Source of the DNA: an uncultured Woeseia sp.
Lineage (GTDB): Bacteria; Pseudomonadota; Gammaproteobacteria; Steroidobacterales; Woeseiaceae
Length of the DNA: 64,000 nucleotides
Direction: 5' to 3'
NCBI GenBank assembly: GCA_937925605.1
Contig: CALALV010000001.1
Span: 1 to 64,000, forward strand
Shown here: piece after piece, positions 44,732-54,753 of the stretch
Layout of the letters: the number at the start of each line of letters is the position of its first letter
Numbering within the stretch: the first letter of the stretch is position 1
The notes under the pieces: model-generated
Databases searched by the model: none
What the model was told of the DNA's origin: nothing
What the model saw: the letters and a program-made list of their open reading frames with translations, nothing else
Position numbers and translations under genes: made by a program

Positions 44732-45144
44732 TGTCATTGTTCAAGGTTTTCGACGTCGCCGGCAGCGCCATGAACGCGCAGTCCGTGCGCCTCAACGTCA
44801 CGGCGAGCAATCTCGCCAATGCCGGCAGCGTCCACGGCGATGCCGACAAGGTCTACCGCGCGAAACAGCCGGTGTTCCGCAGCTTCGACGACGCGCTGGC
44901 CTCGCAGTCCGGCGTGTCCGGGGTGCGCCTCGCGGGGATCAGCGAGAGCCAGGCACCGCTCGAGGTCCAGTACCGCCCGGACCACCCGGATGCCGACGAG
45001 AACGGCAACGTCTACGTCAGCAACGTTTCGACGGTCGAGGAGATGGTCAACATGATGTCGGCCTCGCGCTCCTACCAGAACTCCGTCGACATGATCAACA
45101 CGACCCGCGACCTGCTGCTGCAGACGCTGACGCTCGGCCGCTGA
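44731..45144 (+). CDS. flgC: flagellar rod protein FlgC
   Basis: This 137-residue proximal rod protein has FDVAGSAMNAQSVRLNVTASNLANAGS near the N-terminus, HPDADENGNVYVSNVSTVEEMVNMM and a C-terminal SYQNSVDMINTTRDLLLQTLTL. It overlaps flgB by one base. Confidence 0.96.
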   Translation: MSLFKVFDVAGSAMNAQSVRLNVTASNLANAGSVHGDADKVYRAKQPVFRSFDDALASQSGVSGVRLAGISESQAPLEVQYRPDHPDADENGNVYVSNVSTVEEMVNMMSASRSYQNSVDMINTTRDLLLQTLTLGR

Positions 45145-45156
45145 GGATAACGACTG

Positions 45157-45822
45157 ATGACCACGATCAATCCTTTCGAGGGCCTGGGCTTCGCGCCGCC
45201 GGTGCAGGACGACCGTGAGCGCTCCGAGCTCGGCCAGGAAGATTTCATGAAGCTGATGATCGCGCAGTTTCGCAACCAGGACCCGTTCCAGCCGATGGAA
45301 AACGGCGAGTTCCTGGGGCAGCTCGCGCAGTTCGGCACCGTGAGCGGCATCGACGAGCTGAACGGCGCGTTCGCCGGCCTGCAGGCGTCGATCCAGTCCG
45401 ACCAGGCGCTGCAGGCAGCGAACCTCGTCGGCCGCCGCGTGCTCGCGGAAACCGGCAGCGGCTGGCTCGCCGACGGTGGCGAGCTCAGCGGCAGCGTCGA
45501 GTTGACGGCGAGTGCGGGCGCCGTGCAGGTCGAGATCGTGGACGCGAGCGGGCAGCTCGTACGGCGCCTCGACCTCGGCCAGCAGAACGCGGGCCTCGCG
45601 GAATTTACCTGGGACGGCCGCGACGACAGCGGCGCCAGCGTGCCCGCCGGCAATTACCAGGTCGTCGCGCGCAGCCTGCGCGGCAACCAGGTCGAGAGCG
45701 CCCCGGTGCTGCTCGAATCGACTATCGACAGCGTCACGCTGGGCCGCGGCGGCGCCGGCCTGACGCTGAATCTCGCGGGCGGTGGCGAGCTGTCGCTGGC
45801 CAGCGTACGCCGCATTACTTAA
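45157..45822 (+). CDS. flgD: hook capping protein FlgD
   Basis: This 221-residue scaffold needed for hook growth has the N-terminal motif LGQEDFMKLMIAQFRNQDPFQPMENGEFLGQLAQF and the Ig-like/Tudor-like C-terminal core (GRDDSGASVPAGNYQVVARS). It is 12 bases after flgC. Confidence 0.94.
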   Translation: MTTINPFEGLGFAPPVQDDRERSELGQEDFMKLMIAQFRNQDPFQPMENGEFLGQLAQFGTVSGIDELNGAFAGLQASIQSDQALQAANLVGRRVLAETGSGWLADGGELSGSVELTASAGAVQVEIVDASGQLVRRLDLGQQNAGLAEFTWDGRDDSGASVPAGNYQVVARSLRGNQVESAPVLLESTIDSVTLGRGGAGLTLNLAGGGELSLASVRRIT

Positions 45823-45865
45823 CGGACACGACAGACCGACACGGAATTCACCAAGGAGAACATCC

Positions 45866-47083
45866 ATGCCATTCGCCATAGCACTGAGCGGCCTCAATGC
45901 CGCATCGTCGGACCTCGAAGTCACGGCGAACAACGTCGCCAACGTCAACACGACCGGCTTCAAGGAGTCGCGCGCCGAGTTCGCCGAGGTCTTCGCCGTC
46001 GGCACGCAGAGCGTCGGCTCGAGCGCTTCCGGCAGCGGCGTGCGCCTGTCGCAGGTCTCGCAGCAGTTCACGCAGGGCAACATCGATTTCACCGACAACG
46101 CGCTCGATCTCGCGATCGGCGGCGAGGGCTTCTTCGTCCTGTCCGACAACGGCGCCCGCACCTACAGCCGCGCCGGCGCCTTCGGCGTGGACAACCAGGG
46201 TTACGTCGTCAACTCCGACGGCGCCCGTCTGCAGGCCTACCCGTTTGCCGGCAATGGCCTGTTCAATACCGGTTCGCCGACGGACCTGCAGCTGACGATC
46301 GGCGCGAACCCGCCGCAGGCGAGCACCACCGCGGACTTCGGCCTGAACCTGCCGGCCAACGCGCCGGTGCCGACGAACCCGGTTTTCGATCCGACCGACC
46401 CGTCGAGTTTCAATCACACGACCTCGATCACGGTCTACGACTCGCTGGGCTCGGCACACACGGCAACGGTGTTCTTCATCAAGGATGCGGCCGCCAACGT
46501 CTGGAACACTCAGTTCGAGATCGACGGCACGACCGTTACCGGCACCTCGCAGCTCGTGTTCAACAACGACGGCAGCCTGAGTACGCCGGCCAACGGCCAG
46601 ATGGCGCTGAACCCGTACACGCCGACCACCGGCGCGGCGGACATCGACCTGACGCTCGATTTCTCGACGGCCACTCAGTACGGCAGCGCGTTCGGCGTCA
46701 ATTCCCTGTCGCAGGACGGCTTCACGACGGGCCGGCTGACGGGCGTCAGTGTCGATCCGGAAGGCATTGTCTACGCGCGCTTCACGAACGGCCAGTCCTC
46801 GTCGCTCGGCAAGGTGGCGCTCGCGAACTTCGTCAACCCGCAGGGCCTGCAGCAGGTCGGCGACACGAACTGGGCCGAGTCCTTCCAGTCCGGCAGCGTG
46901 CTGCTCGGTGAAGCCGGCACGGCTTCGTTCGGCAGCATCCAGTCCGGCGGCCTCGAAGCCTCGAACGTCGACCTGACCGCACAGCTCGTGCAGATGATCA
47001 CGGCGCAGCGCAACTTCCAGGCGAACGCGCAGATGATCGAGGCCGCGGACCAGGTGACCCAGACGGTCATCAACATCCGCTAA
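45866..47083 (+). CDS. flgE: flagellar hook protein FlgE
   Basis: This 405-residue hook subunit begins MPFAIALSGLNAASSDLEVTANN (ATG at 45866 behind AAGGAG). Typical sequences are [42 protein letters not shown] and a C-terminus SGGLEASNVDLTAQLVQMITAQRNFQANAQMIEA. Confidence 0.95.
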   Translation: MPFAIALSGLNAASSDLEVTANNVANVNTTGFKESRAEFAEVFAVGTQSVGSSASGSGVRLSQVSQQFTQGNIDFTDNALDLAIGGEGFFVLSDNGARTYSRAGAFGVDNQGYVVNSDGARLQAYPFAGNGLFNTGSPTDLQLTIGANPPQASTTADFGLNLPANAPVPTNPVFDPTDPSSFNHTTSITVYDSLGSAHTATVFFIKDAAANVWNTQFEIDGTTVTGTSQLVFNNDGSLSTPANGQMALNPYTPTTGAADIDLTLDFSTATQYGSAFGVNSLSQDGFTTGRLTGVSVDPEGIVYARFTNGQSSSLGKVALANFVNPQGLQQVGDTNWAESFQSGSVLLGEAGTASFGSIQSGGLEASNVDLTAQLVQMITAQRNFQANAQMIEAADQVTQTVINIR

Positions 47084-47111
47084 GGCGGGCATTGGCTGAC
47101 GGAGCAGGCTC

Positions 47112-47852
47112 ATGGACGAAATGATCTACCTGGCGATGACCGGCGCGAAGCAAACCGAATACGCGCAGGCCATCAACAGCAACAACCTCGCCAACATTTC
47201 CACGAGCGGCTTCCGTGCCGACCTGCACGCGTTCAGTTCGCGCCCGGTCGAAGGGCCGGGCGCGGCCTCGCGGGTCAACGCGGTGGTCGAGGCCTTCGGC
47301 ACCGACCTGGCGCAGGGCGCCGTCGCCACCACCGGGCGCGATCTCGACATCGCGATCAAGGGCCACGGCTTCATCGCCGTGCAGGCGCCCGACGGCAGCG
47401 AAGCCTACACGCGCGCCGGCGACCTGCGCGTGAACTCGGGCGGCCTGCTGTCGAACGGCGCGGGCCACCTCGTGCTCGGAGACGGCGGGCCGGTTGCCGT
47501 GCCGCCGAACGTCAGCCTGACGATCGGCGCGGACGGCAGCGTGACCGTGCAGCCGCTCGGCCAGGGCCCCGAGGCTCTCGTCAACGTCGACCGCATCAAG
47601 CTCGTGAACCCGGACGTCAAGCGCCTGGAGAAGGGCGAGGACGGGCTGCTGCACCTGCCGGACGGCGAGGCCGCGCCGGCGGACGCCTCGGTCACGATCA
47701 CGGCGGGAGCGCTCGAGCAGAGCAACGTCAATGTCGCAATGACGCTGGTCAACATGATCGAGCTGTCCCGTCAGTACGAGATGCAGGTCAATGCGATGAA
47801 GACCGCCAAGGAAAATGCCGATTCGGCCGCCCGCCTGCTGCGGATGCCGTAA
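47112..47852 (+). CDS. flgF: flagellar rod protein FlgF
   Basis: This 246-residue distal rod protein begins MDEMIYLAMTGAKQTEYAQAINSNNLANISTSGF. A FlgF/FlgG-type middle (IKGHGFIAVQAPDGSEAYTRAGDLRVN) and a C-terminal LVNMIELSRQYEMQVNAM follow. The second part of the rod is completed by flgG next door. Confidence 0.94.
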   Translation: MDEMIYLAMTGAKQTEYAQAINSNNLANISTSGFRADLHAFSSRPVEGPGAASRVNAVVEAFGTDLAQGAVATTGRDLDIAIKGHGFIAVQAPDGSEAYTRAGDLRVNSGGLLSNGAGHLVLGDGGPVAVPPNVSLTIGADGSVTVQPLGQGPEALVNVDRIKLVNPDVKRLEKGEDGLLHLPDGEAAPADASVTITAGALEQSNVNVAMTLVNMIELSRQYEMQVNAMKTAKENADSAARLLRMP

Positions 47853-47879
47853 TCGATCCGGAGTTGAAGGAGTAACGCC

Positions 47880-48665
47880 ATGAACCAGGCACTGTGGATT
47901 GCCAAGACCGGCCTCGACGCGCAGCAGTCGCGCATGTCGGTCGTTTCGAACAACCTCGCCAACGTCAACACGACCGGTTTCAAGCAGGACCGGGCCGTGT
48001 TCGAGGACCTGCTGTACCAGAACGTCCGCCAGGCCGGCGGCCAGTCGTCGCAGGATACCGAGCTGCCCTCGGGCATGAACGTCGGTACCGGCGTGCGCAT
48101 CGTCGCGACCGAGAAACTGCACACGCAGGGCAGCGTGCTGCAGACCGAGAACGCGCTCGACGTCGCGATCAACGGCCGCGGCTTCTTCCAGGTGCTGATG
48201 CCGGACGGCAACCTCGGCTATACACGCGACGGCAGTTTCCAGAAGAACGCCGAGGGCGAGCTGGTCACGGCGAGCGGCTACCGCATCCAGCCGAGCATCG
48301 TCGTGCCGGAAGGCGCGCAGAGCGTCACGATCGGAACCGACGGCACGGTCAGCGTGCGACTGCCGGGCCAGGCGACGCCGGCCCAGGTCGGTACGCTCGA
48401 GACGGTGGACTTCATCAACCCGACCGGCCTGCAGTCGGTGGGCGAGAACCTGTACATCGAGACCGCGGCAAGCGGCACGCCGCAGACCGGCACGCCGGGC
48501 CTCGACGGCTTCGGCTCGCTGATCCAGGGCGCGCTCGAGGGTTCGAACGTCAACGTCGTGTCGGAACTGGTCAGCATGATCGAGACCCAGCGTGCCTACG
48601 AGATGAACTCGAAGGCCATCTCGACCAACGACCAGATGATGCAGTACCTGAACAACAACCTGTGA
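47880..48665 (+). CDS. flgG: flagellar rod protein FlgG
   Basis: This 261-residue distal rod protein is highly conserved: [53 protein letters not shown], and [24 protein letters not shown] at the end. Confidence 0.97.
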   Translation: MNQALWIAKTGLDAQQSRMSVVSNNLANVNTTGFKQDRAVFEDLLYQNVRQAGGQSSQDTELPSGMNVGTGVRIVATEKLHTQGSVLQTENALDVAINGRGFFQVLMPDGNLGYTRDGSFQKNAEGELVTASGYRIQPSIVVPEGAQSVTIGTDGTVSVRLPGQATPAQVGTLETVDFINPTGLQSVGENLYIETAASGTPQTGTPGLDGFGSLIQGALEGSNVNVVSELVSMIETQRAYEMNSKAISTNDQMMQYLNNNL

Positions 48666-48676
48666 GGACCGGCCGC

Positions 48677-49369
48677 ATGAGTCCCGACGCACCGACGAAA
48701 CTGACCCGCGCGCTGCTGGCGGCCACGGCCCTGTTGCTGGCGGCCGGCTGCGCGAGGATCGAGCAGCTGCGCGATCCCTACGAGCCGCCGGCCCCGGTGC
48801 TGCCGGAACTGCCGGCGCCGACCAGCGGCGCAATCTATCGCGACGGCGGCGCCGCGCGGCTGTTCGAGGACCTGCGCGCGGCGCGCGTCGGCGACATCCT
48901 GACCGTGCGCCTGGTCGAAAGCACGGCCGCGTCGCTGCAGTCGAACACCAGCACGTCGAAATCGACCGAGGCGAGCTTCACGACGCCGACCTTTCTCGGC
49001 CGGCCGGTGACCCGCAACGGCACGGCGCTGTTCGATGGCTCGCTGTCCGGCGAACAGGCCTTCGACGGCTCCGGCACCTCCAACCAGTCGAACAGCCTGC
49101 AGGGCAACGTGACCGTCACGGTCGTCGAGCGCCTCGCGAACGGCAACCTGCGGATTCGCGGCGAAAAGCGCGTGCTGTTGAACCAGGGCAACGAGTTCAT
49201 ACGCGTTGACGGCATCATCAGGCCCTATGACATCGAGCCGGACAACTCCGTGCCCTCGGCGAAGGTCGCCGATGCGCGCATTACCTACAGCAGCAAGGGC
49301 GTGCTGGCGGCGGCGAACCGGATGGGTCCGTTCGCGCGCTTCTTCCACTCCGTGCTGTCACCTTTCTGA
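48677..49369 (+). CDS. flgH: L-ring lipoprotein FlgH
   Basis: This 230-residue outer-membrane L-ring protein has its ATG at 48677 and a lipoprotein signal with lipobox LAAGC near residue 25. The FlgH core ([46 protein letters not shown]) ends in [12 protein letters not shown]. Confidence 0.95.
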   Translation: MSPDAPTKLTRALLAATALLLAAGCARIEQLRDPYEPPAPVLPELPAPTSGAIYRDGGAARLFEDLRAARVGDILTVRLVESTAASLQSNTSTSKSTEASFTTPTFLGRPVTRNGTALFDGSLSGEQAFDGSGTSNQSNSLQGNVTVTVVERLANGNLRIRGEKRVLLNQGNEFIRVDGIIRPYDIEPDNSVPSAKVADARITYSSKGVLAAANRMGPFARFFHSVLSPF

Positions 49370-49380
49370 GGAGGGCGGCC

Positions 49381-50511
49381 ATGAACAGCATCGCCCGCAA
49401 GTCCGCACGCGCCCTGGGCGCCTGCTTCGCGATTGCCATGCTCGGCATCGCACCGGCCAAGGCCGATCGCGTCAAGGATCTCGCCAGCGTCTCCGGCGTG
49501 CGCAACAACCAGCTCGCCGGTTACGGGCTCGTCGTCGGCCTGAACGGCACGGGCGACCAGACCAGCCAGACGCCGTTCACGGTGCAGAGCATCAAGAACA
49601 TGCTGACCCAGTTCGGGGTCACGATCCCGCCCGGCACGAGCCTGCAGCTCAAGAACGTCGCAGCCGTGACCGTGCACGCCGACCTGCCGCCGTTCGCGAA
49701 GCCCGGGCAGATGATCGACGTCACGGTGTCCTCGATCGGCAACGCGAAGAGCCTGCGCGGCGGCGCGCTGCTGATGGCCCCGCTGCGCGGCGCCGACGGC
49801 AACGTGTACGCGGTGGCCCAGGGTAATCTCGTCGTCGGCGGTTTCGGCGCGAGCGGCAACGACGGCTCGCGCGTGACGGTCAACATCCCGAGCGCCGGCC
49901 GCATCCCGAACGGCGCCACGGTCGAGCGCGCGGTGCCGAGCGACTTCCACGCGCGCGACACGATCCTGCTGAACCTGCACCAGCCCGACTTTACGACCTC
50001 GCACCGGCTCGCGACGCTGATCAACGAGACGCTGGGCGGCAACACCGCGCTCGCGATGGACGCGGTCACGGTCAGCGTGCAGGCGCCGGCCGACCCCGGG
50101 CAGCGCACGTCGTTCCTGTCCTACCTCGAGAACCTCGACGTCGATCCCGGCCAGGCCGCGGCCAAGGTGATCATCAATTCGCGCACCGGCACGGTGGTGA
50201 TCGGTTCCGAGGTCAGGGTGTCGCCGGCCGCCGTGTCGCACGGCTCGCTGGTCGTGACGATCAGCGAGCAGCCGCTGGTCAGCCAGCCGCTTGCGCCCTT
50301 TTCCGACGCCGGCGAGACCGTCGTCGTGCCGAGTTCGACAGTGTCGATCACCGAGGAGGAATCGAGCATGTTCCTGTTCGAGCCCGGCACGAGCCTCGAC
50401 GAAATCGTGCGTACCGTGAATCGCGTCGGCGCGGCCCCGGGCGACCTCGTCGCGATCCTCGAGGCCCTGAAGCAGGCCGGCGCGCTGCGCGCGGAGCTGC
50501 TCGTCATCTGA
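49381..50511 (+). CDS. flgI: P-ring protein FlgI
   Basis: This 376-residue protein has a signal peptide ([15 protein letters not shown]) and conserved [28 protein letters not shown] and [21 protein letters not shown]. It forms the periplasmic P ring with FlgA. It is 11 bases after flgH. Confidence 0.97.
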   Translation: MNSIARKSARALGACFAIAMLGIAPAKADRVKDLASVSGVRNNQLAGYGLVVGLNGTGDQTSQTPFTVQSIKNMLTQFGVTIPPGTSLQLKNVAAVTVHADLPPFAKPGQMIDVTVSSIGNAKSLRGGALLMAPLRGADGNVYAVAQGNLVVGGFGASGNDGSRVTVNIPSAGRIPNGATVERAVPSDFHARDTILLNLHQPDFTTSHRLATLINETLGGNTALAMDAVTVSVQAPADPGQRTSFLSYLENLDVDPGQAAAKVIINSRTGTVVIGSEVRVSPAAVSHGSLVVTISEQPLVSQPLAPFSDAGETVVVPSSTVSITEEESSMFLFEPGTSLDEIVRTVNRVGAAPGDLVAILEALKQAGALRAELLVI

Positions 50512-50523
50512 CGGCCGCGAACG

Positions 50524-51411
50524 ATGACCGCCGCGATCACCGACTTCGGCCAGTTCACGGACCTGCGCGCCGACGCGGACCGTAACGACCCGGCCGCGCT
50601 GCGCGAGGTCGCGACGCAGTTCGAGGCCCTGTTCGTCCAGTCGCTGCTGAAGAACATGCGCGGCGCGGAGCTGGCCGAGCCGCTGTTCGGCTCCGACCAG
50701 ATGGACATGTACCAGGACATGTTCGACCAGCAGATCTCGCTCGAAATGGCGAGCGGCCGCGGCATCGGCCTGGCCGAGATGCTGGTGCGCCAGCTCGGCG
50801 GCGAGGCCGCGGCGCTGCCGCTGGCACCGGCCGGCTACGCCACGCCGCCCGCGCGCGGCGCGGGCGCCGCGCTACCGTCCTGGGAGGAGCCCGGCGACTT
50901 CGTGGCCGAGGTCTGGCCGCATGCCGAGCGCGCCGGCAGGCGCCTGGGCGTAGCGCCCGAGGCGCTGATCGCCCAGGCGGCGCTCGAGACCGGCTGGGGC
51001 CGGCACGTCCCGCGCCGCGGCGACGGCGAGCCGAGCTACAACCTGTTCGGCATCAAGGCCGGGGGCAGCTGGCGGGGCGACAGCGTCGCGAAACCGACGC
51101 TCGAGTTCGAGGACGGCGTCGCGCGCAGGCGGACGGAGCGTTTCCGCGCCTACCCGGACCTGGCCGCGGCTTTCGACGACTATGCGAACCTGATCGCCGG
51201 CGAGCGCTACCGCGACGCACGCGGCCGCGCCGGCGACACGGCCGGCTTCGCCGCGGCGCTGGCCGAGGCCGGCTACGCAACCGACCCGCGCTACGCGGAG
51301 AAAATCGAGCGGGTGCGCGACAGCGACACGATGCAGCGCGCGCTCGCCCGGCTCAAGAATTCGTCGCCCGCGCCGATAACGGCGGGGACGACGTCCGTCG
51401 ATGGCGACTGA
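50524..51411 (+). CDS. flgJ: rod cap and peptidoglycan hydrolase FlgJ
   Basis: This 295-residue two-domain FlgJ has a rod-binding N-terminal domain (EVATQFEALFVQSLLKNMR, MYQDMFDQQISLEMA). The C-terminal glucosaminidase domain has the catalytic Glu in LIAQAALETGWG, plus SYNLFGIKAGGSW and FRAYPDLAAAFDDYANL. The muramidase part is intact, as in gammaproteobacteria. Confidence 0.95.
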   Translation: MTAAITDFGQFTDLRADADRNDPAALREVATQFEALFVQSLLKNMRGAELAEPLFGSDQMDMYQDMFDQQISLEMASGRGIGLAEMLVRQLGGEAAALPLAPAGYATPPARGAGAALPSWEEPGDFVAEVWPHAERAGRRLGVAPEALIAQAALETGWGRHVPRRGDGEPSYNLFGIKAGGSWRGDSVAKPTLEFEDGVARRRTERFRAYPDLAAAFDDYANLIAGERYRDARGRAGDTAGFAAALAEAGYATDPRYAEKIERVRDSDTMQRALARLKNSSPAPITAGTTSVDGD

Positions 51412-51428
51412 CGCCCGAGGAATGACCG

Positions 51429-53318
51429 ATGCCTGATCCCTTGTCCACAGCTTTGAGCGGCATGATCGCGTTCCAGCGCGCGATGGAGATGACCGGTCAC
51501 AACATCGCCAACGTAAACACCGAGGGCTACAGCCGGCAGCGTGCCGAGTTCTCGACCCGGGAAGGCCAGGGCGCCGCGACCGGCTACATCGGCACCGGCA
51601 CCAAGATCGTCACGATCCGGCGCGTCTACGACGACATCATCGGCCAGCAGCTGCAGGCGAGCACAACCAGCCATGCGCGCTTCGAGGCGATGAACGAGCT
51701 GGCCGGGCGGCTGGACACGCTGCTCGCGGACCCGGCGACCGGCCTCAATGCCCAGCTCACGAGCTTTTTCAACGCGGTGCAGGACATCGCGAACGACCCG
51801 GCCTCGCTGCCGACCCGCCAGGCGCTGCTCGGCGAGGCCGACGGCCTGGTGCTGCGCTTCGCGGAACTCGACCGGCAGCTGTCGGCGATGGACGCCGAGG
51901 TCAACCAGCGCATCGGCGCGGCGGTCGGCGAGATCAACCAGCTCGCGGAGCAGATCGCGGAGCTGAACGAACAGATCACGGTGGGCCGCGCCCGCACCGG
52001 GCAGCCGCCGAACGACCTGCTGGACCAGCGCGACCTGCTGGTCCGCGACCTGTCCGGGCTGGTCTCGGTCAACACGGTGATGCAGGACGACGGCTCGATG
52101 AACGTGTTCATCGGCAGCGGCCAGAGCCTGGTCATCGGCAACGAGGCGCGCACGCTCGCGACCGTGCCGAACGAGTTCGACCCGACCCGCTCCGAGGTGG
52201 CCTTCGTCAGCGCGAGCGGGCAGGTGCCGATCGGCAATGCGCTGACCGGCGGACGCCTCGGGGGACTCCTCGACTTCCGCGGCCAGATGCTCGACCCGGC
52301 ACGGCAATCGCTCGGCGAGACCGCGCAGGCGCTGGCAGCGAGCTTCAACGAACAGCACGGCGCCGGAATGGACCTGTACGGCAATCTCGGCGGCGATTTC
52401 TTCTCGATAGCTCCGCCGGCGGTGCTGACCTCGTCGAACAACTCGGGCAGCGGCACAGCGAGCGTTACGATCGACGACGTGGGCGCACTGGCTGCCGGCG
52501 AATACCTGTTGAGCTTCGACGGCACGAACTACAGCCTCACGAATGCCGACACGGGGCAGGCCGTGGCGATGACCGGCAGCGGCACGGCCGGCGACCCGTT
52601 CCTGGCCGACGGACTTGCGATCGTGACCGGCGGTGCGCCGGCCGCCGGCGACCAGTTGCTGATTCGCCCGGCCGCGGACTCGACCGCGACCCTCGCGCGC
52701 GCGATCGACGACCCGCAGGCAATTGCCATGGCGGCGCCGACGCGTACCAGCGCGGATCTCGCCAACCTGGGCGACGGGCAGATCACGGCGAGCGAGGTCG
52801 TCGACCAGGACGACCCGGGGCTGCTGGCGACCGCCGTCATCGAGTTCACCGGCCCGTCGACCTACTCGATCAACGGCGCGGGCTCCTTCGCCTACGTTAG
52901 CGGCGACCCGATCACGGTCAACGGCTCGCAGTTCACGATTACCGGCACGCCGGCCGTCGGCGACCGTTTCACGCTCGAAGCGAACAGCGGCGCGACCGGC
53001 GACAACCGCAACGGGCTCAAGCTCGCCGACGTGCAGGCCATCGGCATCCTCGACGGCGGCACGGTCAGCATCAACGAGAGCTACGGCCGCCTGGTCGCGA
53101 ACGTCGGCAGCGCCACCCGCCAGGTGCAGGCGAACTACGCCGCGCAGGGCGTCGTGCTCGCCAATGCCGAGAACGCGCAGCTGTCGAAGTCCGGCGTCAA
53201 CCTGGACGAGGAGGCGGCCAACCTCGTGCGCTACCAGCAGGCCTACCAGGCCGTGGCGCAGGTGGTCAGCGTCGCCAACACGCTGTTCGAAACGCTGCTG
53301 GCGGCGACCCGGAGGTAG
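51429..53318 (+). CDS. flgK: hook-filament junction protein FlgK
   Basis: This 629-residue HAP1 begins DPLSTALSGMIAFQRAMEMTGHN and keeps NIANVNTEGYSRQRAEF and the C-terminal VNLDEEAANLVRYQQAYQAVAQVV. The central part holds beta-rich domains (SVTIDDVGALAAGEYLLSFDG), making it longer than the enterobacterial FlgK (about 547). Confidence 0.95.
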   Translation: MPDPLSTALSGMIAFQRAMEMTGHNIANVNTEGYSRQRAEFSTREGQGAATGYIGTGTKIVTIRRVYDDIIGQQLQASTTSHARFEAMNELAGRLDTLLADPATGLNAQLTSFFNAVQDIANDPASLPTRQALLGEADGLVLRFAELDRQLSAMDAEVNQRIGAAVGEINQLAEQIAELNEQITVGRARTGQPPNDLLDQRDLLVRDLSGLVSVNTVMQDDGSMNVFIGSGQSLVIGNEARTLATVPNEFDPTRSEVAFVSASGQVPIGNALTGGRLGGLLDFRGQMLDPARQSLGETAQALAASFNEQHGAGMDLYGNLGGDFFSIAPPAVLTSSNNSGSGTASVTIDDVGALAAGEYLLSFDGTNYSLTNADTGQAVAMTGSGTAGDPFLADGLAIVTGGAPAAGDQLLIRPAADSTATLARAIDDPQAIAMAAPTRTSADLANLGDGQITASEVVDQDDPGLLATAVIEFTGPSTYSINGAGSFAYVSGDPITVNGSQFTITGTPAVGDRFTLEANSGATGDNRNGLKLADVQAIGILDGGTVSINESYGRLVANVGSATRQVQANYAAQGVVLANAENAQLSKSGVNLDEEAANLVRYQQAYQAVAQVVSVANTLFETLLAATRR

Positions 53319-53321
53319 AAA

Positions 53322-54515
53322 GTGCGCATCTCGACCTACAGCGCCTTCCAGCGCGGCCTCGACATGATGCAGCGGATCCAGGCCGGCCTGGACCGCACGC
53401 AGCAGCAGATTTCCACGGGCCGGCGCCTGCTGGCGCCGTCCGACGACCCGATCGCCGCGGCCCGTTCGCTGGAGCTGCGCGAGTCGCTCGCGCGCATCGA
53501 GCAGTTCGACCGCAACGGCGAGATCGCGCGCAACCGGCTCAACTTCGAGGAGACCGCGCTCGTCAGCGTCAACGACGTGCTGCAGCGCGTGCGCGAGCTG
53601 GCGATCCAGGCCAACAACGACACGCAGTCGGCCGAGGGCCGGCGGCAGATCGCGGCCGAGATGCGCGAGCGCATCGACCAGCTGGTCGCGCTGGCGAACC
53701 AGCGCGACGGCACCGGCCGCTACCTGTTCGCGGGCACCCGCGACACGACGGCGCCGGTCAGCGTGGCCGGCGGCGCCTGGGTCTACAACGGCGACCAGGG
53801 ACAGCGGCTGATCCAGATCGGCGAGGACCGGCAGATACCCGACGGCGATTCCGGCGCGGACGTGTTCTTCTCGGTCAAGGACGGTAACGGTACCTTTTCT
53901 ACGCGTGCCGTCGCGACCAACAGCGGCGACGGCGTGCTCGGGCCGGGCAGCGTGCTCGACCCGGCGCAGTACGACCGTGATACCTACACGATTCGCTTTA
54001 CGGCCCCGGGCAGCTACGACGTGCTCGACTCCGGCGGCGCCGCGGTCACGTCGGGGGCCTACACCCCGGGCGCCTCGATCGCGTTTCGCGGCATCGAGGT
54101 GACGCTCGAGGGCAGCCCCGCGGCCGGGGACGATTTCGTCGTGGAGCCGAGCCGCAACCGCGACCTGTTCGGCATCGTCGCCGAGCTGGCCGGCGTACTC
54201 GAGACGCCGGCCGACGACGCGGCGGCGCGTGCGGCGCTGCATAACGGCGTCAACGGCGCGCTCGCGGACCTCGACCAGGCGATTGGGCAGATTCTCGACG
54301 TGCGGACCCAGGTCGGCACGCGCCTCGCGGCCATCGAGTCGCAGGCGGACACCAACGCGTCGCTTTCGCTGACGATACAGAGCACCGTGTCCGGCATCGA
54401 GGACCTCGACTACGCCGAGGCGCTGTCGCGCCTGTCGATCCAGGCGACCACGCTCGAGGCGGCGCAGCAGACCTTCGTGCGAACCCAGTCGCTGTCGCTG
54501 TTCAACTACCTGTAA
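53322..54515 (+). CDS. flgL: hook-filament junction protein FlgL
   Basis: This 397-residue HAP3 begins MRISTYSAFQRGLDMMQRIQ (GTG at 53322). It shares the flagellin-like ends: QQQISTGRRLLAPSDDPIAA at the N-terminus and LSIQATTLEAAQQTFVRTQSLSLFNYL at the C-terminus. It begins 3 bases after flgK. It is the last gene before the 238-base fliC control region. Confidence 0.94.
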   Translation: MRISTYSAFQRGLDMMQRIQAGLDRTQQQISTGRRLLAPSDDPIAAARSLELRESLARIEQFDRNGEIARNRLNFEETALVSVNDVLQRVRELAIQANNDTQSAEGRRQIAAEMRERIDQLVALANQRDGTGRYLFAGTRDTTAPVSVAGGAWVYNGDQGQRLIQIGEDRQIPDGDSGADVFFSVKDGNGTFSTRAVATNSGDGVLGPGSVLDPAQYDRDTYTIRFTAPGSYDVLDSGGAAVTSGAYTPGASIAFRGIEVTLEGSPAAGDDFVVEPSRNRDLFGIVAELAGVLETPADDAAARAALHNGVNGALADLDQAIGQILDVRTQVGTRLAAIESQADTNASLSLTIQSTVSGIEDLDYAEALSRLSIQATTLEAAQQTFVRTQSLSLFNYL

Positions 54516-54531
54516 GCGCTGCGCGCCGAAG

Positions 54532-54547
54532 TGTGACGCCCGTCACG
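54532..54547. promoter_or_regulatory. CRP/Vfr-like operator upstream of fliC
   Basis: TGTGACGCCCGTCACG matches TGTGA-N6-TCACA except for the last base. It differs from the che-operon copy by a single base inside the 14-bp core. Confidence 0.5.
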
Positions 54548-54629
54548 AATCGGCGAACAGCCGCTAAAGAAACCTGCCTTTCTGTCGGTGCGCGGCTTGA
54601 TTTTTTTCCGGGATCTGCTCCGGGAATGC

Positions 54630-54656
54630 TAAAGAAAAGCCGAACGGCACCGATAA
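54630..54656 (+). promoter_or_regulatory. sigma-28 (FliA) promoter of fliC
   Basis: TAAAGAAA, an 11-base spacer and ACCGATAA match the FliA consensus. Transcription would begin near 54664, about 90 bases before the flagellin start. Confidence 0.88.
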
Positions 54657-54753
54657 CTCCTGCGTAAGGCGGTAGCGAAGAATTTCGCGAGCCGTGCGAA
54701 AGCGACCCGACCAGCTACACCGGGTCGGGGATATTCAACCAGGAGTAAATGAC

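Larger units (their letters stand above)
54516..54753. other. fliC control region
   Basis: This region of 238 bases has no gene. From left to right it holds a CRP-like palindrome (54532-54547), a degenerate copy of the sigma-28 box (TAAAGAAA at 54565-54572 with a weak -10), a direct repeat TCCGGGA-N5-TCCGGGA, the strong sigma-28 promoter, and a leader of about 90 bases ending in AGGAGT before fliC. Confidence 0.6.

Noticed and set aside
51291..54242. 983-codon minus-strand open frame
   Set aside because: Antisense of flgK and flgL; common in GC-rich DNA.
54607..54626. Possible terminator hairpin in the fliC leader
   Set aside because: The two TCCGGGA copies are a direct repeat, not an inverted one, so they do not form a stem.
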